Positions 1 through 9,024 of a stretch of DNA of 64,000 nucleotides are shown here, piece by piece (the first letter of the stretch is position 1; each line of letters opens with the position of its first letter). The DNA is from Deinococcus metalli (GTDB lineage: Bacteria; Deinococcota; Deinococci; Deinococcales; Deinococcaceae): NCBI RefSeq assembly GCF_014201805.1, contig NZ_JACHFK010000005.1, forward strand, positions 112,001 through 176,000, given 5' to 3'. The position numbers and the translations under genes are program-made. Under the pieces are notes generated by a model that was not told where the DNA came from, did not search any database, and worked only from the letters and a program-made list of their open reading frames with translations.

Positions 1-1386
1 CAGGGTGGCCCCCGCCTGGAACCTCTCGGGGTGGGCTGCCGCCTGGACCGACCGGGCGCGGTCGTCCGGGTGGAGAAAGTCGAAGAACGGCTGACCGATC
101 ATGTCCCGAGGCGAGTAGCCCAGCAGGCGTGTGGAGGCGGCGCTGACATTCACGAAGCGGCCCTGCAGGTCCACGGACACGATCATGTCGGGGGACTGGT
201 CCAGGGTGCGCTGGAGTTCTGCGGCCGCGTGGCGGGCGGCCCGCTCGCTCGCCTCGAGGCGCCGCAGGGCGCGCCGCTCCTCACTCACGTCACGGATCAG
301 GCTGACGATGCACGCCTCACCCTCCAGCGTGATCGAGACGATTGAAATGACGGCCTCGCGCAGCTCTCCGGACTTCATGCGGAACTGCTGGTCCTCAATC
401 AGCAGCGCCCCCCGGTCACGCAGGTGTTCCATGATGGACACGCGCTGACCTGGTTCCAGCCAGAGGTTGAGTTCCGTCGAGGTCCGCCCGATCACTTCCT
501 CGCGCGCGTACCCGCTGGCGGTGAGAAAAGCGGAGTTGGCATCGATGAACGTCCCGTCGCGCACGCGCGTGATGATGATCGACATCGGGCTGGCCTCGAA
601 GACCTTGGAGAAGCGTTCCTGGCTCGCCTGCGCTTCGTGCTGTGCCCGGCGGGCGGCCGTGACGTCGCGCAGCAGAACGGCCACGCCGTCATCGATGGCA
701 TACGCCGTGGCATCCAGATCGCGCTGCAGGGTCTCGGAGTACATGCTGACGTTCTCGGTGATTCCAGTCTCCATCGCCCGCGCCGCGGCCTGGATGATGG
801 GAGAGCGGTCGGCGCCGGGGCTGAGCGCGGTGAGTGACTGGCCGATGACCTCGCTGGGCGAGGAACCGAACATGGCCGAGGCGGCGGCATTCACGTAGGT
901 CACCGTCCAGTTCCGGTCGTAGGCCGTGAACGATTCCGGCAGGTTGTTCAGGGTGGCCTGTAGCCGCCGGCCCGCCCGGGACGCCGCGTGCAGGGCGGTT
1001 TCCCGCGCCGTGACGTCCTGCTGGAAACCGACGATGTGCGTCACCTGGCCGTGATCGTCGTGCAGTGGACTCAGGGTGAGTTCACACAGGAAGAACGAGC
1101 CGTCCTTCCGGTAATTCCGCACGGTGGTGGTGATGGACTGTCCGGTGTCGATGGCGCGGCGCAGGTCATGGCGGGCCGTCTGGTCATGGTCGTCGCCCTG
1201 GAGGAAGCGGCAGTTGTGGCCGAGCACCTCGGCCGAGGTGTAGCCGGTGAGGCGCTCGAAGGCAGGGTTGACGTAGATCAGTGGGTGGTCGTCTCGGCGG
1301 GCGTCGGCGAGCACAGCGCCATTGACGCTGACCTCCAGAACGCGGCTGAGCAGGGCCGCGTCCACGCCTGGCACGGGTTCGCTCAT
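1..1386 (-). CDS. LOV/multi-PAS sensor protein, C-terminus beyond window
   Basis: The frame reads without a stop from ATG 1386 to the left edge (462 codons). The first PAS domain (about residues 15-127) carries the LOV photoreceptor signature GHNCRFLQG, with the flavin-adduct cysteine at residue 59, followed by NYRKDG (Asn91) and GFQQDVT (Gln122), the positions of the flavin-contacting Asn and flipping Gln. The second conserved Asn (FWNEL in most LOV domains) is Cys here (FLCEL). Three more PAS domains follow at about 140-245, 250-365 and 395 onward, with a short coiled linker around 370-395. The output domain (histidine kinase, GGDEF or other) lies outside the window. Role inferred: cytoplasmic blue-light or redox sensor. 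No TANNNT box sits close to the ATG, and the gene stands alone. Confidence 0.88.
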   Translation of the reverse strand, partial: MSEPVPGVDAALLSRVLEVSVNGAVLADARRDDHPLIYVNPAFERLTGYTSAEVLGHNCRFLQGDDHDQTARHDLRRAIDTGQSITTTVRNYRKDGSFFLCELTLSPLHDDHGQVTHIVGFQQDVTARETALHAASRAGRRLQATLNNLPESFTAYDRNWTVTYVNAAASAMFGSSPSEVIGQSLTALSPGADRSPIIQAAARAMETGITENVSMYSETLQRDLDATAYAIDDGVAVLLRDVTAARRAQHEAQASQERFSKVFEASPMSIIITRVRDGTFIDANSAFLTASGYAREEVIGRTSTELNLWLEPGQRVSIMEHLRDRGALLIEDQQFRMKSGELREAVISIVSITLEGEACIVSLIRDVSEERRALRRLEASERAARHAAAELQRTLDQSPDMIVSVDLQGRFVNVSAASTRLLGYSPRDMIGQPFFDFLHPDDRARSVQAAAHPERFQAGATL

Positions 1387-1953
1387 TCTCGGGTGACCTC
1401 ACACTGACCGTGGAAGAGCTTGTGGTGGAAGGCAACCGATCCTGTTGCGCCGCACCCCAGCGCGGCGCGTTGAAGGGCCACGCACTTTGGACGGTCGGGA
1501 CGCTGACGCAGCGGTAATGATATCGGTACCATCTCGAGTCTCGATGACTGTGGAGTCATCCGTGCTGGGCAGCCGAACTGGCGCCCGGGAATGTTTTCTG
1601 GGGACCTGCCGTGAGTGGACTAGAGCGCAGTGGTCACGCTGCCAGCAAGCGAAATCATCACATCGGGTTCGCTGCTCCCCAGGCTGCTCACCCCTCACCT
1701 AACGGCGCTGGGCCGAACCCACCGCGTTGCCGCCCGCGCCCAGCGCCGTGTCTGGACCGAGTCCAGTCAACCCTGCGTTCATTTCGAGCGCGGGCGATAC
1801 CTGCACCGCGCGGCACAGTGAGTGGGGTGTCATCCAGGCCGGAAAAAACCCCCGATGTTGTCGGGGGTTCTGTGTGCGTTCAGGGGGTTGGGAGCGGTCG
1901 TCCAGGCCAGCGTGTCGGCGGTGTGGCCCGCTCTGTGCCGTGGTCCTCCGCGC
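1387..1953. other. intergenic region without a supportable gene
   Basis: About 570 nt between the PAS sensor and the first lipoprotein. It contains a 7-bp inverted repeat GATGACT/AGTCATC with a 4-nt loop at 1543-1560 and the terminator at 1843-1869. Open frames here have no recognisable product, ribosome site or family match. Confidence 0.5.
1843..1869 (-). terminator. intrinsic terminator of the minus-strand lipoprotein gene
   Basis: On the minus strand AACCCCCGA pairs with TCGGGGGTT across a 5-nt loop and is followed by six T. It lies about 85 nt beyond the stop codon of the lipoprotein gene. This is the cleanest stem-plus-U-tract terminator in the left third of the window. Confidence 0.85.
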
Positions 1954-2736
1954 TCACTCGGCGGCGGGGTCGTGCAGTTCGAGGAAGATGCTGGGGCGCG
2001 AGATGAAGTAGTCCGTCCAGAAGCCGCCGGTGTAGGCGTCGGCGAAGGGGTCCGAGTTCACGGCGCGGCGGGCGCGCACCTTCAGGAGGTGGCCGTTCAT
2101 GGACACCGTCACCGTGTACCTGCCCCACATCACGTTCGGGACCAGCCACCCGCTGCCGCTCTGGATGGGGTGCGCGGTGACGGGGGTCCCGGTGGTGCCG
2201 TCTGCGAGCGGGCCGATGGGCGTGAGGGTCACGTCGAGGGTCCTGAAGTCGATGGTGTACTCGCCCGGCCGGTGCTCCAGGAACACCATGCCGAGGTTCC
2301 CGTACGGGTCCTGCGGCGTGATGACCTTGGGCCTCAGCACGAAGTTCCGCGTGCCGCCCTGGATGCCGGCCACCTCGTCGGGGTTCTCCGGGATCAGGTC
2401 GATGGGCAGCGACAGCGAGTCGTACGTCAGCGTGACCTTCGCCAGCACGTTGAAGGTGGTGGGCAGCGCGTGCACGTCGATGCTGTACTGGCCCCTGGCG
2501 TCGGTGTGCGTGATCAGGTTGCTGTCGTACGACAGCGTGTTGTCCGCGACGACCTCGGCGCCCTGGATGGGCTGGCCGCGCTCATTCGTGACGGTGCCGG
2601 TGATGAAGCCGGCGCGCGGTCCCGGCGTGGGGGATGGAACCGGCGGGGTGACGGGCGGCGTGCCGCTGGCGGCCTCACTGCCGCAGGCACTCAGCGCGGC
2701 GGTCAGCAGGAGGGAAACGAGGCTGAGTCGGTGCAT
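1954..2736 (-). CDS. lipoprotein with carboxypeptidase-regulatory-like fold, copy 1
   Basis: 260 aa. A lipoprotein signal peptide with lipobox LSAC (Cys18) is followed by a proline/threonine linker (about 22-42) and a beta-sandwich segment at about 44-100 (ITGTVTNERGQPIQGAEV, then YSIDV) typical of CarboxypepD_reg/transthyretin-like domains. The C-terminal half contains a second beta-rich region with no catalytic motif that I recognise. ATG 2736 is preceded by AGGAG at the proper distance. It is clearly paralogous to the upstream gene: the GQPIxGAEVxADNTL core and the LxDGxxG segment recur in both. Probable role: surface-anchored structural or binding protein; no enzymatic function can be assigned. 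Confidence 0.85.
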   Translation of the reverse strand: MHRLSLVSLLLTAALSACGSEAASGTPPVTPPVPSPTPGPRAGFITGTVTNERGQPIQGAEVVADNTLSYDSNLITHTDARGQYSIDVHALPTTFNVLAKVTLTYDSLSLPIDLIPENPDEVAGIQGGTRNFVLRPKVITPQDPYGNLGMVFLEHRPGEYTIDFRTLDVTLTPIGPLADGTTGTPVTAHPIQSGSGWLVPNVMWGRYTVTVSMNGHLLKVRARRAVNSDPFADAYTGGFWTDYFISRPSIFLELHDPAAE

Positions 2737-2811
2737 GGGACGCTCCTGGGGATCAGTCCGGCGGGGCCGGAGCAGGGACGGGGTGACGGCGCCGGGGTGA
2801 CGCGGCGCTCC

Positions 2812-3588
2812 TCAGGGCGCGAGGCTCACGGTCAGGTCAGCGAACAGGCCGTACGACGGCGAGTCATGGAAGGTGATGGTGGTACTGGGCGAATACGCGC
2901 TCTCGTCGCGGCCCATCAGCACCATCGGGCGGGCCGGGCCGCCGTCGGGGACGTAGCGCGCCGTCACGACGTACTCCCCGATCGGGATGTCGCGCACCAT
3001 GGTGTCGTCCAGATGACGCTTCAGCACCTGGCCGGCGCTGCCGTCGATCAGCGGGCCGTCGGGCGTCAGGGTGAACTCCACCCGGTCCATGTCGAAGTCC
3101 CCGCCGGCCCCGCCGAAGTACGGGTACAGCTTGCCGCCGTACTCGCCGCCGTCGGGCCGCTCGCCGGAGATCCGCAGCGTGAAGTGGCGCACGGCGCCCG
3201 CGTCGGTGGCGAAGGCGACTCCGCTGTCCGGGACGAGCGACAGGTCGTACCACTGACCGGCGTACTTCGTCTTGACGCGCCCGCCGGCCCGCCACGTGCC
3301 GATCTGATCGCGCGGCAGGGCGATGGTGTAGCGGCCCTGCGCGTCGGTGGTGCCCAGGGCGTTCATGTTGTAGTACAGGGTGTTGTCCGCCCAGACCTCC
3401 GCCCCGGCGATGGGCTGCCCGGCCGCGTTCTTCACGGTGCCGGTCATGGTGTAGGGCGTGGCGTGGCCGGGCTGCGGCGTGCCGGGCGTGCTGGGCGGGG
3501 TGCCGCCGCTCCCGGCCTGGGTGCCGCCGCAGGCACCGAGCAGGGCGGTCAGGACGAGGGCAGCCATCGTGCGGGTGGTTCTGTACAT
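2812..3588 (-). CDS. lipoprotein with carboxypeptidase-regulatory-like fold, copy 2
   Basis: 258 aa. The ATG at 3588 is chosen because it follows AAGGAG by 6 nt and begins a classical lipoprotein signal (lipobox LGAC, Cys20); the frame is open further upstream, but without a signal. A Ser/Gly/Pro linker precedes a carboxypeptidase-regulatory-like domain (GTVKNAAGQPIAGAEV, GRYTIALP). It lies 75 nt upstream of its paralog on the same strand, and the pair probably forms one transcript ending at the terminator near 1850. Length and domain order match copy 1, so this looks like a local tandem duplication that has diverged considerably. Confidence 0.85.
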   Translation of the reverse strand: MYRTTRTMAALVLTALLGACGGTQAGSGGTPPSTPGTPQPGHATPYTMTGTVKNAAGQPIAGAEVWADNTLYYNMNALGTTDAQGRYTIALPRDQIGTWRAGGRVKTKYAGQWYDLSLVPDSGVAFATDAGAVRHFTLRISGERPDGGEYGGKLYPYFGGAGGDFDMDRVEFTLTPDGPLIDGSAGQVLKRHLDDTMVRDIPIGEYVVTARYVPDGGPARPMVLMGRDESAYSPSTTITFHDSPSYGLFADLTVSLAP

Positions 3589-3852
3589 GGGAATCTCCTT
3601 GGTCGCCGCTGGGCGAGCGTGTCCAGACCGTAGTCGGCCCGGCATGGCTGGCCGATGGCAGGGCCGCAGGGTGCCCAGGGGAACCGTCTGGCCGGCCCGG
3701 GGACGACGTCCGGAACACGTTTCGGTGTCCGTAGGAGGTCGCCGGGTAGCCGCCCGGTGACGGGAGACGGCCCCGGGCCGGGGTGATCCGGCTCCGACCA
3801 CCCCGGCCGGCGCATCACGCGCGGATCATCCTGGCGGCCCTACGGTGCGGTC

Positions 3853-4053
3853 ATGGACGCCCTGATCGACGTGTGCGTGCGGAGCGCGCTGCTCCTGCTC
3901 GGTCATCCCGTGACCCGTGGGCTGCTGTTCGCGCTCGCCGCCCTGTACGGGGTGGGCGCCGGGTGGCCCGCGTGGGCGTCCGGCGCGTGCGGCCTGCTGG
4001 GCGTGGCGTCGTGGGCGGCGCCGCTGTGGCACGGCTGGCGGGCCGGACGCTGA
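3853..4053 (+). CDS. small membrane protein, unknown function
   Basis: 66 aa with two predicted hydrophobic helices (about residues 8-34 and 38-58) separated by GWPAWASGA. No family is recognised. Support for being real: a TACGGT -10-like box ends 6 nt before the ATG, the leaderless arrangement seen at many neighbouring genes, and the hydrophobic pattern is uninterrupted. It lies alone, 62 nt upstream of the first SARP-like regulator on the same strand. Confidence 0.5.
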   Translation: MDALIDVCVRSALLLLGHPVTRGLLFALAALYGVGAGWPAWASGACGLLGVASWAAPLWHGWRAGR

Positions 4054-4115
4054 CGCGCTGACCTTCCGACCGACGGGAGCCGGGCCACGCGGCCCCTGCT
4101 ACACTCGCGGCATCC

Positions 4116-6182
4116 ATGGAGTGGCCCTGGGCGTTGACGCTGCTCGGCACGCCGACGCTGCACGCCGCCGACGGCCGGCAGTGGCGGCCCGAGCGCAAGA
4201 CGGCGATCCTGCTGGCGTACCTGGCGCTGGAGGGCAGCGCGACGCGCGCGCGGCTGGCGGAGCTGCTGTGGCCGGACACGCCGCCGCACGGCGCCCGCAA
4301 CAACCTGGTGCACCTGCTGCGCCGGCTGTCGCGGCTGTGCGGCGCGGACCTCGTGCACGGCCACGCGGCGCTGACGCTGGACGGCGGCGTCCGCGTCGAT
4401 GCCCGCGCGCTGCTGGAGCCGCCGGGCGCGCCAGCCGACATCCCGGCGGGCACGCTGCTGGCCGGAGTGGACGTGGACGACCTCCCGGAGATCGAGGAGT
4501 GGGTGGCGGCGTGGCGCGAGGATCTGGATGGCCGACGGCGTGAGCGGCTCGTTCACGCGGCGCAGGCGGCCGAGGACGCGGGCGAGTGGACGCACGCGCT
4601 GCGACACGCCGGGCAGCTCCTCGACCTCGACCCGGCATCAGAGGACGCGCTGCGGCGCGTGATGCGGCTGCACGCCCACGCGGGCGACCGCCCGGCGGCC
4701 CTGGCGGCGTACGCCCGTGGGCGGGAGCTGCTCGCGCGGGAGCTGGGCTCGGACCCGGAACCGCAGACGCGCGACCTCGCCCGCCGTATCGAGGCGGACG
4801 GCGCGCTGCCGGGCGTGCGCCGCGCGGCGACGCTGCCGCTGGGCGTGCTGCGCCCGCCAGTGCTGGTGGGCCGGGCCGCCGCGTGGGCGCAGCTGGAGGC
4901 CGCGTGGGCGGCGGGCCACACGATCTACGTGACGGGCGACGCGGGCGCCGGCAAGACGCGGCTGGCGCAGGATTTCGTGGCGAGCCGCGGCCGGGCGCTG
5001 TTCCTGCCGGGCCGGGCGGGCGCGCAGGACGTGCCCTTCGCGGCGGCGGCGCACAACGCCCGCGCCCGGCTCGCGGCGGCCCCCGACGTGACGCTGCCGG
5101 AGTGGGCGCGGCGGGAACTGTCGCGCCTGCTGCCGGAACTCGCGACCGGTGAGCCACCGCCGCCCATCGACTCGGAAGCGGCGCGCCTGAAGTACTACCT
5201 GGCGCATCTGGAACTCGTGCGGCTGACCGCGCCGGGCTTCGCAGCGGTGATCACGGACGACGTGCAGTACTACGACCCCGCGACCGTGGAGCTGGGCGCG
5301 TTCTTCCTGACCCAGAGCCCCGCGCCGGGCGAGCCGGGCGAGGTGCCGCGCCACGTCATCACGTACCGGCGCGGCAGCCTGCCCGCGCACACGCAGGCGC
5401 GCATCGACGCGCTGGTGGAGGCCGGGGTGGCGGCGCGCGTCGAACTGGGCGGCCTGGACGTGCAGGGCACGCGCGACCTGCTCCACACGCTGGACGTGCC
5501 AGGGGATGACCCGGACCTACCGGCGGCGCTGCACCGCGTGACGGGCGGCAATCCGCAGTTCCTGCTGGAGGCGCTGCGCCACATGTTCCGCAGCGGGGAC
5601 TTCCGGGTGGACGAGCGCCTGCACCGCCCCGAGGGCGTGCGGCCGCTGGTCGAGGAGCGCCTGGCGGGCCTGTCGGGCGTGGCGCTGCAGGTGGCGCGCG
5701 GCGCGGCGGTGCTGGGTGACCATTTCACGCTGGAACTCCTGGCCGAGGTGCTGGGCCTGGGCGTCCTGAACCTGGCGGGCGCGTGGGAGGAACTGGAGAC
5801 CGCGCAGGTGACGGTGGGCGAGCGCTTCAGCCACGACGTGGTGCGCGAGGCGGTGCTGGCGGGCCTGCCGGACACCGTCCGGACGCTGCTCCACCGCGCG
5901 GCGGCGCGCACGCTGGAGCGGCACGGCGAGCACCCGGGGCGGGTGGCGCGGCACTGGCAGGCCGCCGGCGACCACGCCCAGGCCGCCGCGTGGCTGATGC
6001 GCGCCGGCGCGGCAGCCGAGGCCGACCTGCGCCCGTCGGAGGCTGCGGCCGCGTATGCCGCGGCGGTGGGCGCCTACGCCGCGCAGGGGGACGACGCGGG
6101 CGCCGACGCCGCGCGGCGCGCGGGCGCGGCGGTGGGCGGCGATGGTGGCCCGCGGCCGACGCCGCGCCCACCCGCTGGCTAG
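4116..6182 (+). CDS. SARP-type ATPase transcriptional regulator, copy 1
   Basis: 688 aa. N-terminal winged-helix DNA-binding domain (about 5-95, with the NNLVHLLRRL recognition-helix region), bacterial transcriptional activation domain (BTAD, about 105-230, helical repeats), then a STAND/AAA ATPase with Walker A GDAGAGKTRLA near residue 273 and a Walker-B-like ITDDVQYYD near 380. The C-terminus ends about 90 residues after the ATPase helical region, without the long TPR sensor of LAL/AfsR-type regulators. TACACT sits 10 nt before the ATG, suggesting a very short leader. Its stop codon TAG forms the first bases of the -10 box of the following paralog. Likely an ATP-dependent activator; the regulated genes are unknown. 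Confidence 0.88.
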   Translation: MEWPWALTLLGTPTLHAADGRQWRPERKTAILLAYLALEGSATRARLAELLWPDTPPHGARNNLVHLLRRLSRLCGADLVHGHAALTLDGGVRVDARALLEPPGAPADIPAGTLLAGVDVDDLPEIEEWVAAWREDLDGRRRERLVHAAQAAEDAGEWTHALRHAGQLLDLDPASEDALRRVMRLHAHAGDRPAALAAYARGRELLARELGSDPEPQTRDLARRIEADGALPGVRRAATLPLGVLRPPVLVGRAAAWAQLEAAWAAGHTIYVTGDAGAGKTRLAQDFVASRGRALFLPGRAGAQDVPFAAAAHNARARLAAAPDVTLPEWARRELSRLLPELATGEPPPPIDSEAARLKYYLAHLELVRLTAPGFAAVITDDVQYYDPATVELGAFFLTQSPAPGEPGEVPRHVITYRRGSLPAHTQARIDALVEAGVAARVELGGLDVQGTRDLLHTLDVPGDDPDLPAALHRVTGGNPQFLLEALRHMFRSGDFRVDERLHRPEGVRPLVEERLAGLSGVALQVARGAAVLGDHFTLELLAEVLGLGVLNLAGAWEELETAQVTVGERFSHDVVREAVLAGLPDTVRTLLHRAAARTLERHGEHPGRVARHWQAAGDHAQAAAWLMRAGAAAEADLRPSEAAAAYAAAVGAYAAQGDDAGADAARRAGAAVGGDGGPRPTPRPPAG

Positions 6183-6192
6183 GATGGAGGGC

Positions 6193-8205
6193 ATGCCTGA
6201 AGGTCACGGTCACGGCGCGTGGGAGCTGAGGGTGCTGGGGGTACCCGCGCTGCGCGGCCCCGACGGTCAGGAGCGGCGTGTGGCGGGCAAGGCGCTCGCC
6301 CTCCTGGCGTACCTGGCGCTGGAAGGCCCGGTGCCCCGCAGCCAGCTGGCCGGGCTGCTGTGGCCCGACACCGTGGAGGCCACCGCCCGCAACAACCTGG
6401 TGCACCAGCTGCGGCGCCTGCGCGCGGCGCTGGGGGCGGGCGTGGTGGTGCCGGGCGACGTGCTGTCGCTGGCCCCGGACGTGGTGATGGATGTGGGTAA
6501 CGGTGACGGCACGGGCGAGCTGCTGGCGGGCGTGGCGTGGCCGGACCTGCCGGAACTGCACGACTGGCTGCTGGCGCGGCGCGCGCGGCTGGACGCTGAG
6601 CGCGCGGCCCGCTGGCGTGCCGACGCCCAGCGCCTCGAGGACGCGGGCGAGTGGGCCGGGGCGCTGGCCGCAGTCGGTCGCCTGCGCGCCGTGGACCCGC
6701 TGTCGGAGGACGCGCTGCGCCGCGAGATGCGCCTGCACTACCTGCTGGGCGACCCGGCCCGCGCGCTGCGCGTGTACGCGGCTGGCCGGGAGGAGCTGCG
6801 CGCCGCGCTGGGCCACGACCTCCTGCCGGAAACGCAGGCCCTGGCGCGGGACATCGGGCGCGGCACGGTCGGCAGCGCGCCGGGGCGGGCGCCGGCGCCG
6901 CTCGCGCAGCGCGTGGGCCGTCCGCCCCTGGTGGGCCGCGAGGCCGAGTGGGTGCAGATGGAGGCCGCGTGGGCCGCCGGTCAGGGCATCGTCCTGCTGG
7001 GCGAGCCGGGCGTGGGCAAGACGCGCCTGGCCCTGGACTTTCTCGATGCGCACGGCGGCGGCATGCGCTTCCGCGGCTGCGTGGGCGACGCGGGGTTGCC
7101 GTACGCCACGCACGCCCGCACCTACCGGCAGGTGCTGGACGCCTTCCCGGCGCTGGACGTGGCCCCGTGGGTGTACGCGGAACTCGCCCGTATCGTCCCG
7201 GCCCTGGGACAGGCCCCCGCGCCGATCACGGACGAGGAGCACAAGCGGCGGTTCTGGCAGGCCAAGGCCGAGGCGCTGGGGGCGGCGGTCGCGCAGGGCC
7301 TGCGCCGCATGGTGTTCGACGACGTGCAGTTCATGGACGACGCCAGCGTCGAGGCGGGGGCCTACGTGTTCGCGCACCTGGGCTGGGGCCAGCCGGACGC
7401 GCCGTACCGCACCATCCACTGCGCCCGTCCGGGCGGCCTGAACCCCGCGCAGCAGGGCGTGCTCCACGCGATGCTCGGCAGCGGCCTGATCCGCGTGATC
7501 GAGCTGGGGCCGCTGGACCAGGGCGCCGTGAGCGAACTCGTCGCGGCCCTTGACCTGCCGGCGGCGGGCGACCTGGCCGGCGAACTCGGCCGCTACACCG
7601 GCGGCAATCCCCTGCTGCTGCTGGAGGCGGCGCGCAGCCTGCACGGCACGGCGGGCGCGGCGCCGGGGCGCGGGGAGCCGCTGCCCCTGCCCGAATCGGC
7701 GGGCCGCGTCACGGCCGCGCGTGTGGCCCGGCTGTCGCCCGCGGCCCTGCACGCGGCGCGGGCGGCGGCCGTGCTGGGCAGCGACTTCGACGTGGACTTG
7801 GTGGCCGAGGTGCTGGGCGCGCCGCTGCTGGACACCGTGGCCGCGTGGGAGGAGCTGGAGGGCGCGCAGGTGATGCGCGGCGCGGGCTTCGAGCACGACC
7901 TAGTGGCCGACGCGGTGCTCGCGGCGATGCCCGGCGCCGTCCGGCGGCTGCTGCACCGCTCGGCCGCCCGCGCGCTCGCCGCCCACCACGCGCCGCCGGC
8001 GCGCATCGCCCGGCACTGGCACGCGGGCGGAGACGTGCGCGAGGCCGCGCCGCAGTACGCCCGCGCGGCCGAACATGCCCGCGACGCCTACCGCTTCGGT
8101 GAGGCCGCGCAGTACGCCCGGGACGCCGCCGACGCCTACGTCCAGGCCGGTCAGCCGGACCGTGCCGGACCGCTGTGGGCGCAGGCCGACGTTCCGCCCG
8201 CGTGA
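6193..8205 (+). CDS. SARP-type ATPase transcriptional regulator, copy 2
   Basis: 670 aa with the same order as the upstream gene: winged helix (NNLVHQLRRLRAAL), BTAD (about 95-225), STAND ATPase with Walker A GEPGVGKTRLAL near residue 270 and FDDVQFMDD near 375, and a short helical tail. The start at 6193 is preferred because TAGGAT ends 7 nt upstream, the usual leaderless spacing; ATG 6184 in the same frame is an alternative. The frame is also open back to 6055 inside the upstream gene, but conservation with copy 1 begins only after 6193. The two genes are a tandem duplication. The stop lies 3 nt from the stop of the convergent HAD gene. Confidence 0.88.
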   Translation: MPEGHGHGAWELRVLGVPALRGPDGQERRVAGKALALLAYLALEGPVPRSQLAGLLWPDTVEATARNNLVHQLRRLRAALGAGVVVPGDVLSLAPDVVMDVGNGDGTGELLAGVAWPDLPELHDWLLARRARLDAERAARWRADAQRLEDAGEWAGALAAVGRLRAVDPLSEDALRREMRLHYLLGDPARALRVYAAGREELRAALGHDLLPETQALARDIGRGTVGSAPGRAPAPLAQRVGRPPLVGREAEWVQMEAAWAAGQGIVLLGEPGVGKTRLALDFLDAHGGGMRFRGCVGDAGLPYATHARTYRQVLDAFPALDVAPWVYAELARIVPALGQAPAPITDEEHKRRFWQAKAEALGAAVAQGLRRMVFDDVQFMDDASVEAGAYVFAHLGWGQPDAPYRTIHCARPGGLNPAQQGVLHAMLGSGLIRVIELGPLDQGAVSELVAALDLPAAGDLAGELGRYTGGNPLLLLEAARSLHGTAGAAPGRGEPLPLPESAGRVTAARVARLSPAALHAARAAAVLGSDFDVDLVAEVLGAPLLDTVAAWEELEGAQVMRGAGFEHDLVADAVLAAMPGAVRRLLHRSAARALAAHHAPPARIARHWHAGGDVREAAPQYARAAEHARDAYRFGEAAQYARDAADAYVQAGQPDRAGPLWAQADVPPA

Positions 8206-8208
8206 GCC

Positions 8209-9024
8209 CTAGCGCGCGGCCAGGCCCGGCATCACGTGGGCGTCGAGCCACGCACCCAGCGCGCTGACGTCCTCGACGCGGTGGTGCGCGTGGCCGGCCA
8301 GCAGCGGCAGCGTGCCCACCTGCACCGCCCGGCCGGCCACCGCGAACATCGGCAGGTCGTTGTCGCTGTCCCCGAAGGCCCAGGCGCGCTCCAGCGGCAC
8401 GTCCAGCGCGGCGGCGACGCGCTCCAGGGCCATGCCCTTGTGCACGCCGGCGGGCGACACGTTCATGTTGTCCATGTAGGGCGGCTGCGCGCCCACGATG
8501 GGCAGGTGCGGGCACGTGGCCTCCACGCCGGCCCGCCACGTGCCGATATCGTCGTGGAAGCACCACAGGCCCATCACGCCGCCGGCCGGCAGCGGGTCGA
8601 AGGGCATGAAGGGCCGGTGGGCCAGCGCCCAGCGCGTCCGCCACGCGTCCACGTCCGGCAGGGGCGAGAGGTCGGCGTACACGCACCCGCGCGTCAGCGC
8701 CAGTAGGTGCCCGCCGGGGGGCCGCCGCGCCTGCACGGCCGCGATCTCCCCGGCTGTCAGCGAGACCTGATGCACGACCTCCTCGCCGCGCAGGATCAGC
8801 GACCCGGTGTGCAGCGCCACGGCGTCGGGCGCCAGCGCGTCCATCACGTCCGGGGGCACGTCGTCCCGGCCGGTGATCACCGCGACCGCGACGCCCTGCG
8901 CGCGCAGCCGGGCCAGCGCCCCGCGGGTGCGTGCGGGCACGCGCATCCCGCCGTCCTCGACGACCGTGCCGTCCAGGTCGAAGGCGAGCAGCCGGGGCGG
9001 CTCAGCGGACGTCGCGGACGACAT
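8209..9024 (-). CDS. HAD-superfamily phosphatase (Cof/IIB-like)
   Basis: 271 aa. Motif I FDLDGT with nucleophile Asp16 and acid/base Asp18, a cap domain in the middle, the HKG lysine near residue 190, and motif IV GDSDND near 215 identify a class IIB HAD hydrolase. The ATG at 9024 is chosen because it places motif I near the N-terminus; it overlaps the end of the ABC ATPase gene by 23 nt, so the two are probably translationally coupled. It is the last gene of the transporter operon, which suggests it dephosphorylates the imported compound or a product of it. The substrate cannot be read from the sequence. Confidence 0.88.
   Translation of the reverse strand: MSSATSAEPPRLLAFDLDGTVVEDGGMRVPARTRGALARLRAQGVAVAVITGRDDVPPDVMDALAPDAVALHTGSLILRGEEVVHQVSLTAGEIAAVQARRPPGGHLLALTRGCVYADLSPLPDVDAWRTRWALAHRPFMPFDPLPAGGVMGLWCFHDDIGTWRAGVEATCPHLPIVGAQPPYMDNMNVSPAGVHKGMALERVAAALDVPLERAWAFGDSDNDLPMFAVAGRAVQVGTLPLLAGHAHHRVEDVSALGAWLDAHVMPGLAAR

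Noticed and set aside
1822..3633. A 603-codon plus-strand frame across the two lipoprotein genes
   Set aside because: Antisense shadow: no recognisable domain, and it spans two well-supported genes and a terminator.
5827..7896. A 689-codon minus-strand frame across the SARP gene junction
   Set aside because: Spans two validated genes on the other strand; composition is typical of an antisense frame in GC-rich DNA.
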